NCBI GenBank assembly: GCA_944322675.1
Contig: CALUPO010000004.1
Coordinates: 62,001 to 126,000, forward strand
Direction of reading: 5' to 3'
From: Candidatus Gastranaerophilales bacterium
GTDB lineage: Bacteria > Cyanobacteriota > Vampirovibrionia > Gastranaerophilales > Gastranaerophilaceae
DNA: 64,000 nucleotides
Under the pieces are notes generated by a model. That model was not told the origin of the DNA, searched no databases, and saw only the letters and a program-made list of their open reading frames with translations. Positions 52,058 through 60,768 of the stretch are shown piece after piece. A program made the position numbers and the translations under genes. The first letter of the stretch is position 1, and each line of letters begins with the position of its first letter.

Positions 52058-53350
52058 ATGAAATATAAATTATTACCCAAACAGCGGGAATTTATTGAAG
52101 TGCCGCATGATTATTCGCTTGATGTGGCTGTATATCAAGGAGGCTTCGGGTCTGGCAAGACATTTGCAGGATCTTTGCTTGGAATTTTACTTGCTTTAAA
52201 ATTTCCACGTATTGTAGGGCTTGTAGGAGCATTAACTTTTCCCATGGTGCGGGATACAACCCTTGAAATGTATTTTGAACATTTAAATAATATGGGCTTC
52301 AAAGAACGTAAAGATTACACTTATTCAAAAAGTGAAAGCAGAATAAGCTTTAAAAACGGCTCCAAAATACTTTTTCGACATTTTGAACAACCCGGCAAAT
52401 TAAAATCTTTAAATTTAGGCTTTGTTCAAATTGAAGAAATGTCAGAAGTGCCTGAAAGCACATTTTTGATGCTTCTTGGTCGTTTGCGGCAAAAAATTCA
52501 ACCAAACTGGCAAAATTTTAGGTATAGACTATTCGGGCATACCAATCCGGAAGAGTGTAAAGGATACATTTATAAACATTTTGTTGAAGAAAATAATCCT
52601 AATTATCGTTTAATTATTGCTCCAACATCTCAAAACATTTATTTGCCGGATGGTTTTGTTGACGAATTAAAAAAATTATATGATGAAAATTATTATAGAG
52701 CAAATGTCTTAGGGCAATGGGTTGATGTGAATGACAATCTTGTTGTTAAAGACTTTGAAAATGAAAATATTTTTGAAGCAATTCACAATCCAAACTTGCC
52801 GCTTCATATAACTTGTGATTTTAACGTTGATCCCATGTGTTGGATATTTGCTCACAAATCCAATGACAATGTTTACTTTATTGATGAAATTGCTCTTGAA
52901 AACACAACAACAGCAAAGGCATGTGATGTTTTTTATGAAAAATTTAAAAATCATCAAAGTAAAATTATAATAAATGGTGATGCATCAGGTGATAATAGAA
53001 GTTGTACATCAGAATATACAAATTACGTTATAATACGTAAAAAGCTTGAGTCTTATGGATTTGATGATATTGAATTTAATATAAGGGCATTTAATCCCCC
53101 TATAAAAAACAGGATTCAAAGTTTTAATGCCCGTGTTAAATCATTTTCAGGGGAAAGGCATGTATTTGTAAGCAAGAAATGCAAACAACTTTTATATAAC
53201 ATATACAATTTAAAATATAAAGAAGGAACATCACAAATAGAAGTACCCATGTTTCATCAAATAAAACGTGATAGAAAGTTAAAATTTTTGACCCATCCTT
53301 TTGATGCAGCTTCATATCTTGTTGAATATTATTGGCCAATAACAATTTAA
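52058..53350 (+). CDS. Phage terminase large subunit
   Basis: A 430-residue packaging motor. Walker A is GGFGSGKTF (about residues 28-36), Walker B VQIEEMSE (about 126-133), and the nuclease domain has DFNVDPMCW (about 249) and INGDASGDNRS, which supply acidic metal ligands. It cuts and pumps phage DNA into the capsid together with the small subunit at 21892 and the portal at 36380. AAGGAG precedes the ATG. It is the last recognisable phage gene; the two terminase subunits are 30 kb apart, which is very unusual. Confidence 0.9.
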   Translation: MKYKLLPKQREFIEVPHDYSLDVAVYQGGFGSGKTFAGSLLGILLALKFPRIVGLVGALTFPMVRDTTLEMYFEHLNNMGFKERKDYTYSKSESRISFKNGSKILFRHFEQPGKLKSLNLGFVQIEEMSEVPESTFLMLLGRLRQKIQPNWQNFRYRLFGHTNPEECKGYIYKHFVEENNPNYRLIIAPTSQNIYLPDGFVDELKKLYDENYYRANVLGQWVDVNDNLVVKDFENENIFEAIHNPNLPLHITCDFNVDPMCWIFAHKSNDNVYFIDEIALENTTTAKACDVFYEKFKNHQSKIIINGDASGDNRSCTSEYTNYVIIRKKLESYGFDDIEFNIRAFNPPIKNRIQSFNARVKSFSGERHVFVSKKCKQLLYNIYNLKYKEGTSQIEVPMFHQIKRDRKLKFLTHPFDAASYLVEYYWPITI

Positions 53351-53597
53351 TTAGTGTAAAAAATACGTCTAATAAATGATTTTTATAAAAAAATGATTTT
53401 ATTTTTCTTATTTTTTGTATTTTTGATTAAAATTTAAGTGATTTTCTTAACAAAACTTAATATATATTTTTCAAAAACATATTTAATCAAATCTTGCAAA
53501 ACCGCATCAAAGCTATTAAGTGCGTTTTGTACACTTAATAGTAAAAGCCTTATTTTATTTATATTTTCACCAATTTAAAAAATATTTAATCAAAGGG
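53351..53597. other. AT-rich gap at the right edge of the prophage
   Basis: No gene is visible. A 10-bp inverted repeat CTATTAAGTG/CACTTAATAG lies at 53513-53541 with loop CGTTTTGTA, but without a T-run directly after it. I found no convincing direct repeat with the left gap (20165-20563) that would mark attachment sites. Confidence 0.4.
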
Positions 53598-53626
53598 TTG
53601 ACAAAGTTAAATTAATGTTGCATAAT
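53598..53626 (+). promoter_or_regulatory. Sigma70-type promoter
   Basis: TTGACA (53598-53603), 17-bp spacer, CATAAT (53621-53626). It precedes the small gene at 53681 and is one of the clearest promoters of the window. Confidence 0.65.
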
Positions 53627-53680
53627 AAAAATGTGGTTAATAAGTGTAATAAAAACACTAGAACTTGCGAGGTAAAGATT

Positions 53681-54025
53681 ATGAATAATAATTTAATAAG
53701 TAATTTAAATGTTACAACTCCTATCAGATTCACTTCTGAAAAAAATAGAGCTAAAAGTGTTAACGTTGCAAAACAAGAAAATCTTGTTGATAGATATGTA
53801 AACTCTGCTTACGAAGCTTCTAAAGCAAGCATTGTTGATAACTCTCTTTTCTCAGCTTTCGGACAAAAAGTTAAAAAAGTTATAAATTTAATTAATCCTA
53901 AAGAATTGACAAGAAAAGAAGTTATAGCTGAAGCAAAAAATGTTGATAGAGAAATTACTCAATATGTTAATTCAGGAGCTTACGATAAAGAAATTAAAAA
54001 TAACGCAATTGATTATGTTGCTTAA
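53681..54025 (+). CDS. Hypothetical small helical protein
   Basis: A 114-residue protein with no recognised family. It starts NNNLISNLNVTTPIRFTSEKN, similar to the low-complexity tagged starts of other proteins here, then helices with VDRYVNSAYEASKASIVDN and KKVINLINPKELTRKEVIAEAK. No hydrophobic segment. It has a strong promoter and GAGGTAAAG before the ATG at 53681, which is preferred over the in-frame start at 53615 that lies within the promoter region. Expression is probably high. Confidence 0.65.
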   Translation: MNNNLISNLNVTTPIRFTSEKNRAKSVNVAKQENLVDRYVNSAYEASKASIVDNSLFSAFGQKVKKVINLINPKELTRKEVIAEAKNVDREITQYVNSGAYDKEIKNNAIDYVA

Positions 54026-54099
54026 AAAATTATAAAATATTTTGACCATTATAAATAATAACTAGCAGAACAAACAACATAGAGAGAGAAAAAGGTCAC

Positions 54100-54140
54100 A
54101 ACCGCCCAAACATTTATTGTTAAGGCGGTTTATTTTTTAT
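54100..54140. terminator. Bidirectional terminator
   Basis: AACCGCC and GGCGGTT arms with a 17-nt loop, flanked by T-rich runs, lie between the convergent genes 53681-54025 and 54143-56386. Confidence 0.65.
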
Positions 54141-54142
54141 TT

Positions 54143-56386
54143 TCATTTTGATTCAGGAATATTTGAATTAGGAATAACCACCAAAGGAAAATTATGTTTT
54201 TTGGCAAATTGTATTAATTCTTCCGAAATTTCTTTTTGGGCTAATTCTTTCGAAGTTTCTTCTTGGTTTCCGTTTTTATAAGCATTAAATTGCTTTTCTG
54301 TCATAAATATTGCACTTACATTAAAGTCTGTGACCAAAACTTCTGAATTTATTTTTATAGTAGATTGTGGCCTATCGCCATCTTTTTGATTTATAAACAT
54401 TCCTATCATATCTCTAGTTTTCTTAACACCTGTAGAGGCATTTTGATCATATTTTTTTAATATAGATGTATTTTCAGAATCCATTATAAAACCACATTCA
54501 AAACCTTCATATAATTTCACATTATCCAATGTAATATCAGATGTGCTTAATATTGCATCTGATTTATATTCACTTGTCAAATTTTCTATTCCAAGTATAG
54601 ACTCTTTATTACCTACAGCATGGACTAAAAGCTTAATATCTGAAAGATTTTGACTATTTGACAAATTAATAACATTTACACCTTCAACTTCTGCCATATT
54701 TTGTTCATTTTGAACATATTCTGATAATTTGGGGAAAGGGGTTAGTGCTAGTTGAGTTTTTAATTTATTTAAAGTTTCTATAATTTTTTCTTTTTTATCA
54801 CTAAGTTGTTCGATTGCTTCTTTACAATTTTTAGCATAATCTTGATTTATATTTAAATTACCATATATATCTGCTTCTCCCAAGATTTGCAGCATATTCA
54901 TAAAGTTTTCTGACTTAGCTGTAGAACATTCATATGCTAATGTATCCTTTTCGTTTTTGTTTTTATTTTCATCTGAAAAAACTTCGCCAAAATGATGACA
55001 ATAAATTAAGTTCATAACAGTTTTGCAGCTTTCATCTTCAAACCCTGCTTTCTTTAACATTTTATATGCATATTTTGCACTTGTTATTGGATGTACAGGA
55101 TCTTGACCACCTTCCATTTTAGTTATATCGTGCATTAAAGAAGCAAGTAGTACAAGTTTTTTATCCTTGTCATTTAATCCTTCAAATTTATCATTTTCAA
55201 CAACAGCTTTTGCAACCGCAATTATATGTGTGTCAACCGTAAAGGAATGTCCTGCCTGGTTTCTTCCTATTGTTGTTATTAAAGCAGGAATTGCTTTAAA
55301 TATTTCTTTTATTTCTTCCGGCATTTCTGTATCATTTGAAAATTTAACATTATCCGGTGAAAGGTATTTATTTATTTTTTCATTAATTTCTCCTAGCGTT
55401 TCATTTGACAAGTCGTTAAAAGCATCTGTTGGTTCATTAAATAAAATACTTTGAGGTGTATTTTGCAATTGATTCAAAATTTGTGCTTTTTTATCATTAT
55501 CTATTCCGGAATTAACAAGTATTGTATCTACCTCTCCTTGTAATTCTTCAAATGTATATTTTAGTTTAAATATACTGCTTTGTTCTTGCGTTTTTGTGAA
55601 TTCTAAATCTTTAAGCTTTTCACCTATCTTGTTGACAGAAAAATTTTCAAGAGCTGTTTTAGCTTGAGGGTTTAATTCTTTAAGATTAAATTTTAGTTTT
55701 CTTAAAATTATTTTTGATAAATTACTATTAATTTCTTCTCTACTCAAAGAATTCATAAGTGTACCACCCAATGGCCTATAAAAACAATCTTTAAAATTTT
55801 GGTTAAAATAATCAACTTTATACAATATCTTAATATCAACAGTAAAATTATATTTATTTACAAGGCTCATCAATGTTTTTAATTCATTAACTGATAAATC
55901 ATCCAGTTTTGTTTCCCTGTCATTTTTAAATTTATTTATAATTTTATCCATTGCTTTTACTTCTTGCACTTCATATCCGCCGATATAACAAGTCTCAACT
56001 TCTTCTAATAAGTTATCAGGCACTACATCGCCTGACTTTTCATATGCTTTCTTAAGATTTAAAGCATATTGATCATATTGTGCAATTTCATCATCACTGT
56101 ATGATGTTTTAAATTTATTTATTTGTTCAACTGATAATCCTCCTAATGCTATTTGAGAATAACCCCAGGTTGGCTTTATCTTAGTTTCTTTATGAAAATA
56201 ATTCCTGGTTTTTGTTATACATCTTTTTATAAATGATTGCTTTGGCTTCTCGGATTTAAATTGAGATTGAGATTCATATTGATCTGTAGAATTAGATTCC
56301 ATTCTGAAAGTTCCATAACAATTTTGAGAAGCAGATTGAACGTCATTAGATTTTCTAACCGGTCGACAACAACGAAAACAAATCAT
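54143..56386 (-). CDS. HD-domain protein (putative phosphohydrolase)
   Basis: A 747-residue protein. The N-terminus has CFRCCRP, three Cys that may bind metal or carry a lipid. A long helical region follows. The HD domain is at about 375-470: AGHSFTVDTH, LLASLMHDITKMEGG with the HD doublet, DPVHPITSAKYAY, and LIYCHHFGEVF. Such domains hydrolyse nucleotides or cyclic di-GMP, but the typical HD-GYP pattern is not seen. The C-terminal part (FECGFIMDSENTS...) is reminiscent of a nucleotidyl or ADP-ribosyl-type fold but is not assigned. RBS AGGAG lies before the ATG. Confidence 0.6.
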   Translation of the reverse strand: MICFRCCRPVRKSNDVQSASQNCYGTFRMESNSTDQYESQSQFKSEKPKQSFIKRCITKTRNYFHKETKIKPTWGYSQIALGGLSVEQINKFKTSYSDDEIAQYDQYALNLKKAYEKSGDVVPDNLLEEVETCYIGGYEVQEVKAMDKIINKFKNDRETKLDDLSVNELKTLMSLVNKYNFTVDIKILYKVDYFNQNFKDCFYRPLGGTLMNSLSREEINSNLSKIILRKLKFNLKELNPQAKTALENFSVNKIGEKLKDLEFTKTQEQSSIFKLKYTFEELQGEVDTILVNSGIDNDKKAQILNQLQNTPQSILFNEPTDAFNDLSNETLGEINEKINKYLSPDNVKFSNDTEMPEEIKEIFKAIPALITTIGRNQAGHSFTVDTHIIAVAKAVVENDKFEGLNDKDKKLVLLASLMHDITKMEGGQDPVHPITSAKYAYKMLKKAGFEDESCKTVMNLIYCHHFGEVFSDENKNKNEKDTLAYECSTAKSENFMNMLQILGEADIYGNLNINQDYAKNCKEAIEQLSDKKEKIIETLNKLKTQLALTPFPKLSEYVQNEQNMAEVEGVNVINLSNSQNLSDIKLLVHAVGNKESILGIENLTSEYKSDAILSTSDITLDNVKLYEGFECGFIMDSENTSILKKYDQNASTGVKKTRDMIGMFINQKDGDRPQSTIKINSEVLVTDFNVSAIFMTEKQFNAYKNGNQEETSKELAQKEISEELIQFAKKHNFPLVVIPNSNIPESK

Positions 56387-56492
56387 TTTAAAAACTCCTA
56401 TTTTTGTAATACATATATTATATATAAAAAATATATATTATTAAAATTTCACATGACGCCATAAAATGTTACAAACTTAATATTTTAAAAAG

Positions 56493-56521
56493 TTGCTCTT
56501 AAAAAAGGGTAGTGATATAAT
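56493..56521 (+). promoter_or_regulatory. Promoter of adk-map-rsmI
   Basis: TTGCTC (56493-56498), 17-bp spacer and an extended -10 TGATATAAT ending at 56521, 36 bp upstream of adk. Confidence 0.6.
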
Positions 56522-56557
56522 TTTTATAATGAAATATATTATATGAGAGATTAAAAA

Positions 56558-57220
56558 ATGAAAAAGCAATTAATTTTTATAGGTCCCCCTGCTTGCGGAA
56601 AAGGAACTCAAACTATTATGTTGTCTAAAAAATTAAATCTACCGCATATTGATACGGGTGCTTTGATTCGTGATGTTATTAAAAGTCAAACGGAAGACGG
56701 TATAATTGCTAAAAAATATATAGATGAAGGCAAGCTTGTTCCACCGGAAATTGTTGCAAATATTATAAAAAATCGCCTTCTTAAAGACGATTGTAAAGAT
56801 GGTGCAATTCTTGATGGATTCCCACGCAGTCTTGAACAGGCTCAAACTTTGGATGAGATAAATAATACTTTCTTTAAAGATGATGATGTCCAAATGATGG
56901 CAATTTATTTTGATGTAGATCGTAATGTCCTTATGGAACGTATTATTAATCGTCGCAGTTGTCCTAAGTGTAAAAAAATATATAATCTTAAATTTGCTCC
57001 TCCAAAAAATACAAACGTTTGTGATGTTGATGGCGAAACTCTTATACAACGTGATGATGATACTTATGAAATAGCTTTAAAACGCTTTAATACTTATGAA
57101 AACGAAACAAAACCACTTGTTGAATTTTTTGAAAATCGTAATCAACTTTATAAAATTGACGCTAATGGTAAAGTGGATGAAATTTTTGAAAAGTTATTAA
57201 AAATTGTTGAGGAAAATTAA
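56558..57220 (+). CDS. adk: Adenylate kinase
   Basis: A 220-residue adenylate kinase, converting ATP and AMP to two ADP. The P-loop GPPACGKGTQ is at 8-17, the AMP-site DTGALIRD at about 32, the core DGFPRSLEQA at about 87, and the long LID domain near 130 holds a zinc-type site CPKCKKIY...CDVDGE (the fourth ligand an Asp or Cys). It is the first gene of a unit with map, the frequent pairing next to ribosomal-protein operons. The next ATG follows the stop directly. Confidence 0.96.
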   Translation: MKKQLIFIGPPACGKGTQTIMLSKKLNLPHIDTGALIRDVIKSQTEDGIIAKKYIDEGKLVPPEIVANIIKNRLLKDDCKDGAILDGFPRSLEQAQTLDEINNTFFKDDDVQMMAIYFDVDRNVLMERIINRRSCPKCKKIYNLKFAPPKNTNVCDVDGETLIQRDDDTYEIALKRFNTYENETKPLVEFFENRNQLYKIDANGKVDEIFEKLLKIVEEN

Positions 57221-57985
57221 ATGACTATAAGTCGCAAATCCCGTGATGATATCAAATATATGAAAATGGCAGGCAATATTGTTGCTTTGTGTCATAAAAA
57301 AATGAAAGAAATTGTTGAACCCGGTATACTTACAATTGAACTTGATAATGAATGTAATAAAATTATTAAAGAACATAAGGCAATTCCTACTTTTTTAGGA
57401 TATAACGGATTTCCTTTTTCGATATGTGTTTCAATTAATGATGAAGTTGTTCATGGATTCCCTTCAAAAACTCGTAAATTAAACGAAGGTGATATTGTAA
57501 GTATTGATATTGGTGCCACTTATCATGGTTTTGTGGGTGATAGTGCTTGGACTTATCCTGTTGGAAATGTTTCAGATGATTGCAAAATACTTCTTGAAAC
57601 AACTGAAAAAGCTCTATTTGCAGGTATCGCTCAAATGAAAGAAGACAACACACTTGATGATGTCGGACGGGCTATTGAAAATGTCGCTAAAAGTAAGAAC
57701 TTAGGTATCGTACGCAATTATGGCGGGCATGGTGTCGGACGAAAAATGCATGAAGACCCTTTTGTTTATAACTATTCTACAGGCAATAAAATTAAACTTA
57801 AAAAAGGTATGACTATTGCTATTGAGCCTATGTTAAATCTTGGTTGTGATGACGTTTTTACAAAAGATGACAATTGGACTGTTGCTACTATTGATGCTAA
57901 ACCTTCTGCTCATTTTGAACATACTGTTTGCGTTACAGATGGTGAACCTATTTTGTTAACCCGGTTTGATGAATCTTTGATTTAA
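57221..57985 (+). CDS. map: Methionine aminopeptidase type I
   Basis: A 254-residue enzyme that removes the initiator methionine of new proteins. The five metal ligands are recognisable: Asp in SIDIGATYHG, Asp in GDSAWTYP, His in GGHGVGRKMHEDP, Glu in AIEPMLN and Glu in EHTVCVTDGEP. There is no N-terminal zinc finger, as usual for bacterial type Ia. The ATG abuts the adk stop codon, so the two are translationally coupled. A full-length family match. Confidence 0.96.
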   Translation: MTISRKSRDDIKYMKMAGNIVALCHKKMKEIVEPGILTIELDNECNKIIKEHKAIPTFLGYNGFPFSICVSINDEVVHGFPSKTRKLNEGDIVSIDIGATYHGFVGDSAWTYPVGNVSDDCKILLETTEKALFAGIAQMKEDNTLDDVGRAIENVAKSKNLGIVRNYGGHGVGRKMHEDPFVYNYSTGNKIKLKKGMTIAIEPMLNLGCDDVFTKDDNWTVATIDAKPSAHFEHTVCVTDGEPILLTRFDESLI

Positions 57986-58008
57986 ATCTTTTTGAAAGTT
58001 AATTATTT

Positions 58009-58836
58009 ATGACTACTAATCAAGGCATTATTTATGTTGTTGCAACTTGTATTGGCAATTTGGAAGATATAACTTTTAGAGCCGTCAAAGTCTTAAAATC
58101 TGTTGACTTGATTTTATGTGAAGATACAAGAAACTCTTTAAAACTACTTAACCATTATAATATCGACCATAAGAAACTTTTAAGCTATCACAAATTTAAC
58201 GAAAAAAGCCGACTTGAATATATTAAAAATTTATTATTAAATGAAAATAAAAATATTGCCCTTATTTCCGATGCCGGCACACCTTGCATTCAAGACCCCG
58301 GCCGGGTGTTAATTAACGAACTTACTTTAAATACAAATATAAAAATCGTTCCTATTCCGGGTGCCTGTGCTTTTATTACATTACTTTGTGCAACTTTTAA
58401 AATCGGTGAAGACTTTATCTTTTTAGGCTTCCCGCCAAAAACTTTTGAACAACAAAAAAAACTTTTTCTTAAAAATAATCTGGCTGATATTATTTTTTAT
58501 GAATCAAATAGTAGGATTTTGAAAACTTTAGAGAATATTCTAAATATATTTGGACCTAATATTTTAATTTCTGTAGGAAGAGAACTAACTAAAATCTATG
58601 AAGAAATTAAATTTGATAAAGTTATAAATATTATTGATTTCTATAAAACAAATACTCCTAAAGGTGAGTTTGTTGTTGTAATTCATAAAGAAAATAAACA
58701 AAATATTCCTTTTGACGAAGATATTTTAATTAAAATTCAAAATTTAAAAGATAAAGGATTCTCAAAAAAAGATATTATTAATATTCTTGTTGCACTTTAT
58801 GGTTTTAACAAAAACGATATTTATAATAAAATATAA
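58009..58836 (+). CDS. rsmI: 16S rRNA (cytidine-1402-2'-O)-methyltransferase
   Basis: A 275-residue SAM-dependent enzyme of the tetrapyrrole-methylase fold. Typical motifs are YVVATCIGNLEDITFRA, CEDTRNSLKLLNHY, LISDAGTPCIQDPG (the SAM-binding stretch) and PIPGACAF, plus FLGFPPK. It methylates C1402 of 16S rRNA near the P site. It is 23 bp downstream of map and presumably in the same transcript. The only departure seen is an ATCIGNLED where most members have 'ATPIGNL'. Confidence 0.93.
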   Translation: MTTNQGIIYVVATCIGNLEDITFRAVKVLKSVDLILCEDTRNSLKLLNHYNIDHKKLLSYHKFNEKSRLEYIKNLLLNENKNIALISDAGTPCIQDPGRVLINELTLNTNIKIVPIPGACAFITLLCATFKIGEDFIFLGFPPKTFEQQKKLFLKNNLADIIFYESNSRILKTLENILNIFGPNILISVGRELTKIYEEIKFDKVINIIDFYKTNTPKGEFVVVIHKENKQNIPFDEDILIKIQNLKDKGFSKKDIINILVALYGFNKNDIYNKI

Positions 58837-58840
58837 ATTG

Positions 58841-59158
58841 CTAGTCATTTTTATGATTAGAAAATCCAGAATCATATATGGAACTTGAATTTTCACGTTC
58901 CTGCAATTCTTTATAAGTGTTTTGTGCAGTCTTATTTATTTGCTCTATATATTCTTCTTTATATTTTTTCATAGATTCTTTTAGTTTTATTTCTGCCTTT
59001 AAAGCTTCCTGACTTACCCTCGAAGGTGTGGGAATTGTCATAATATCATTTAAATTTAATTTTTCAAATTTTGGAGGTAAACCAAAAGATGTCTTTTTAT
59101 TTTTATCATTTTTTCGATAATTATTACCGGATAAATTAGAAAATGAGTTTATTCTCAT
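58841..59158 (-). CDS. Hypothetical small protein with TSFG-type N-terminus
   Basis: A 105-residue, charged, helical protein without recognised domain. The first 30 residues (RINSFSNLSGNNYRKNDKNK then KTSFGLPP) are of the same build as the starts of the genes at 59317 and 60769: a low-complexity Asn/Lys tract ending in an S-F-G tag. Residues about 45-95 form a long amphipathic helix (EALKAEIKLKESMKKYKEEY). It converges on rsmI with 4 bp between stops. Confidence 0.55.
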   Translation of the reverse strand: MRINSFSNLSGNNYRKNDKNKKTSFGLPPKFEKLNLNDIMTIPTPSRVSQEALKAEIKLKESMKKYKEEYIEQINKTAQNTYKELQERENSSSIYDSGFSNHKND

Positions 59159-59225
59159 TTATTCTCCCCCCAATATAACCCTATTTAATACTAAAATAAA
59201 AATGAAAAATGTCAAATATAAATTA

Positions 59226-59262
59226 AAAAGGTATAATAAGTTTTTATTATACCTTTTTTTGT
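59226..59262. terminator. Hairpin terminator
   Basis: AAAAAGGTATAATAA and TTATTATACCTTTTT arms around a short loop with runs of A and T on both sides, so it can act on either strand. It lies after the minus-strand gene at 59317. Confidence 0.6.
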
Positions 59263-59316
59263 GTGTAAGTGAAAATAGAAGATTATAGTATTTATAAATT
59301 TACAATAAATTTTATT

Positions 59317-60738
59317 TTAATACGTTGAAATTGTATAAGAATCACATGATATTATTTGTCTTTTATCTTCTTCATCAAACTTTGGATTTATATATATTAC
59401 TGATTTTACATTGTCAGGTCTTCCCGGAGCAAATTCCAGTATTGCTTCTTTGGCTTCTTTTAAATATTGATTTTTTTTAGTGCCGTTATAATCAAATATA
59501 GCATTTGTATAAATCTTCTTTGAAAGTTTATCGTTCCTGTCTTCTTGATAATAGTTGTATATAATTTTATAAGCTTCATTAATATAACCATCATTACCGG
59601 CTTTTGCATTTATATATTGAACACTTAAATATTTATCCTCTCCACCTTTTTCGTATATTTTTAATATTTCATCACAACTTTTTATGGTTCTTTCTTTGTT
59701 ATACTTAATATTTTTTCTGATTATTTGTTGAAGTTTATCAGGATGATTTTTATATTCAAGAATTTCTGTATCATATTTTTTATATTTTGATTCATTTGGA
59801 AAAGTTATAGAATGAAATAACGTACGTGACACTAAATGATCATTTCTTGTTTCATAATATTTTGTTGTGATTTTATCATTATACAATGCATGATTATTAC
59901 AAAGTTTAAAGTCATTATACTCTCGATATAGAAATTGTTGCGGATTTTCTTTATTATAAGTTTCCACAATAAGCTCACTTTCTTTTAAACGTCCGCTTGG
60001 CAAATATTGAGAATTTGCGTATGAACTTGTTAAAATACCTTCATTATTATCTTTTTCGTATGATATTAAGGCATTTTGTGATGATTCAAGGGCTCCATTT
60101 TTATTAAACTTAGCACCTTTGTATATTTCTTTTTCATGGTGGTTATTTTTGTCTTTAAATTTATATGAAACCATTTTTGCTTCTTTAATAACCCCATTTT
60201 CATTAAATTTAACCTCTTTATAAGATTTAGATACAAGCTTGTCATATCTTTCTGTTTTATAATTGTAGTTTATTTTGTAACAGCCTATTATTTTATCATT
60301 TTCAATTTTAGGTTTTTCAATTTCTATATTCAAATTATTATCAGAATATTTTAATACTGTATTATTATTTTCTTTGACTAATTTATACTTATCAACATCA
60401 TTAAATGGCAAATTTCCTAAAATTGGCAAATTATCAAATTTTAACGCTTTTTCTTTGTGTTGTTGAACGGTAGAATCTGTTGAAGCATTTCGTTTTTGAT
60501 TTATTCGTGTTGTAATCTTTTCATTTTTATTTGAAACAACATTTGAAATAACAGGTGTTATATTGAAAGATGCCAATTCAACCAGTTCATTTTTTAATTT
60601 CTTAACTGTTTTTTTCCCTTCACCATCTATAGGACCGCCAAAAGAAATATCATTTGTTCCAATTGAATAATTTTCTTTTTTTATATTTGGTTTTATATAT
60701 TTATTTAACGTGTTGTTAAATTGTTTTCTAATTTTCAT
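59317..60738 (-). CDS. Repeat protein family member 1 (MORN-like repeats)
   Basis: A 473-residue protein. After an N-terminal tag with GTNDISFGG (about residue 25-33), nearly the whole length is made of degenerate repeats of 30-40 residues, such as YKEVKFNENGVIKEAKMVSY and YKGAKFNKNGALESSQNALI: Tyr-Lys, Phe, Asn-Gly turn, then 'L..Y'. The Asn-Gly turn repeats recall MORN or YwqK-type repeats, but no exact family is recognised. No signal peptide or membrane segment is seen. Tandem paralogues lie upstream. Confidence 0.6.
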   Translation of the reverse strand: MKIRKQFNNTLNKYIKPNIKKENYSIGTNDISFGGPIDGEGKKTVKKLKNELVELASFNITPVISNVVSNKNEKITTRINQKRNASTDSTVQQHKEKALKFDNLPILGNLPFNDVDKYKLVKENNNTVLKYSDNNLNIEIEKPKIENDKIIGCYKINYNYKTERYDKLVSKSYKEVKFNENGVIKEAKMVSYKFKDKNNHHEKEIYKGAKFNKNGALESSQNALISYEKDNNEGILTSSYANSQYLPSGRLKESELIVETYNKENPQQFLYREYNDFKLCNNHALYNDKITTKYYETRNDHLVSRTLFHSITFPNESKYKKYDTEILEYKNHPDKLQQIIRKNIKYNKERTIKSCDEILKIYEKGGEDKYLSVQYINAKAGNDGYINEAYKIIYNYYQEDRNDKLSKKIYTNAIFDYNGTKKNQYLKEAKEAILEFAPGRPDNVKSVIYINPKFDEEDKRQIISCDSYTISTY

Positions 60739-60768
60739 AATAAAATCATTCCTTTATATAAACTAGTT

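Noticed and set aside
52709-53345. Minus-strand frames within the large terminase gene
   Set aside because: They are shadows of the terminase frame without ribosome sites.
20165-53597. Attachment-site direct repeats flanking the prophage
   Set aside because: Only short AT-rich similarity such as AAAACTTAA was found in both gaps, which is expected by chance.
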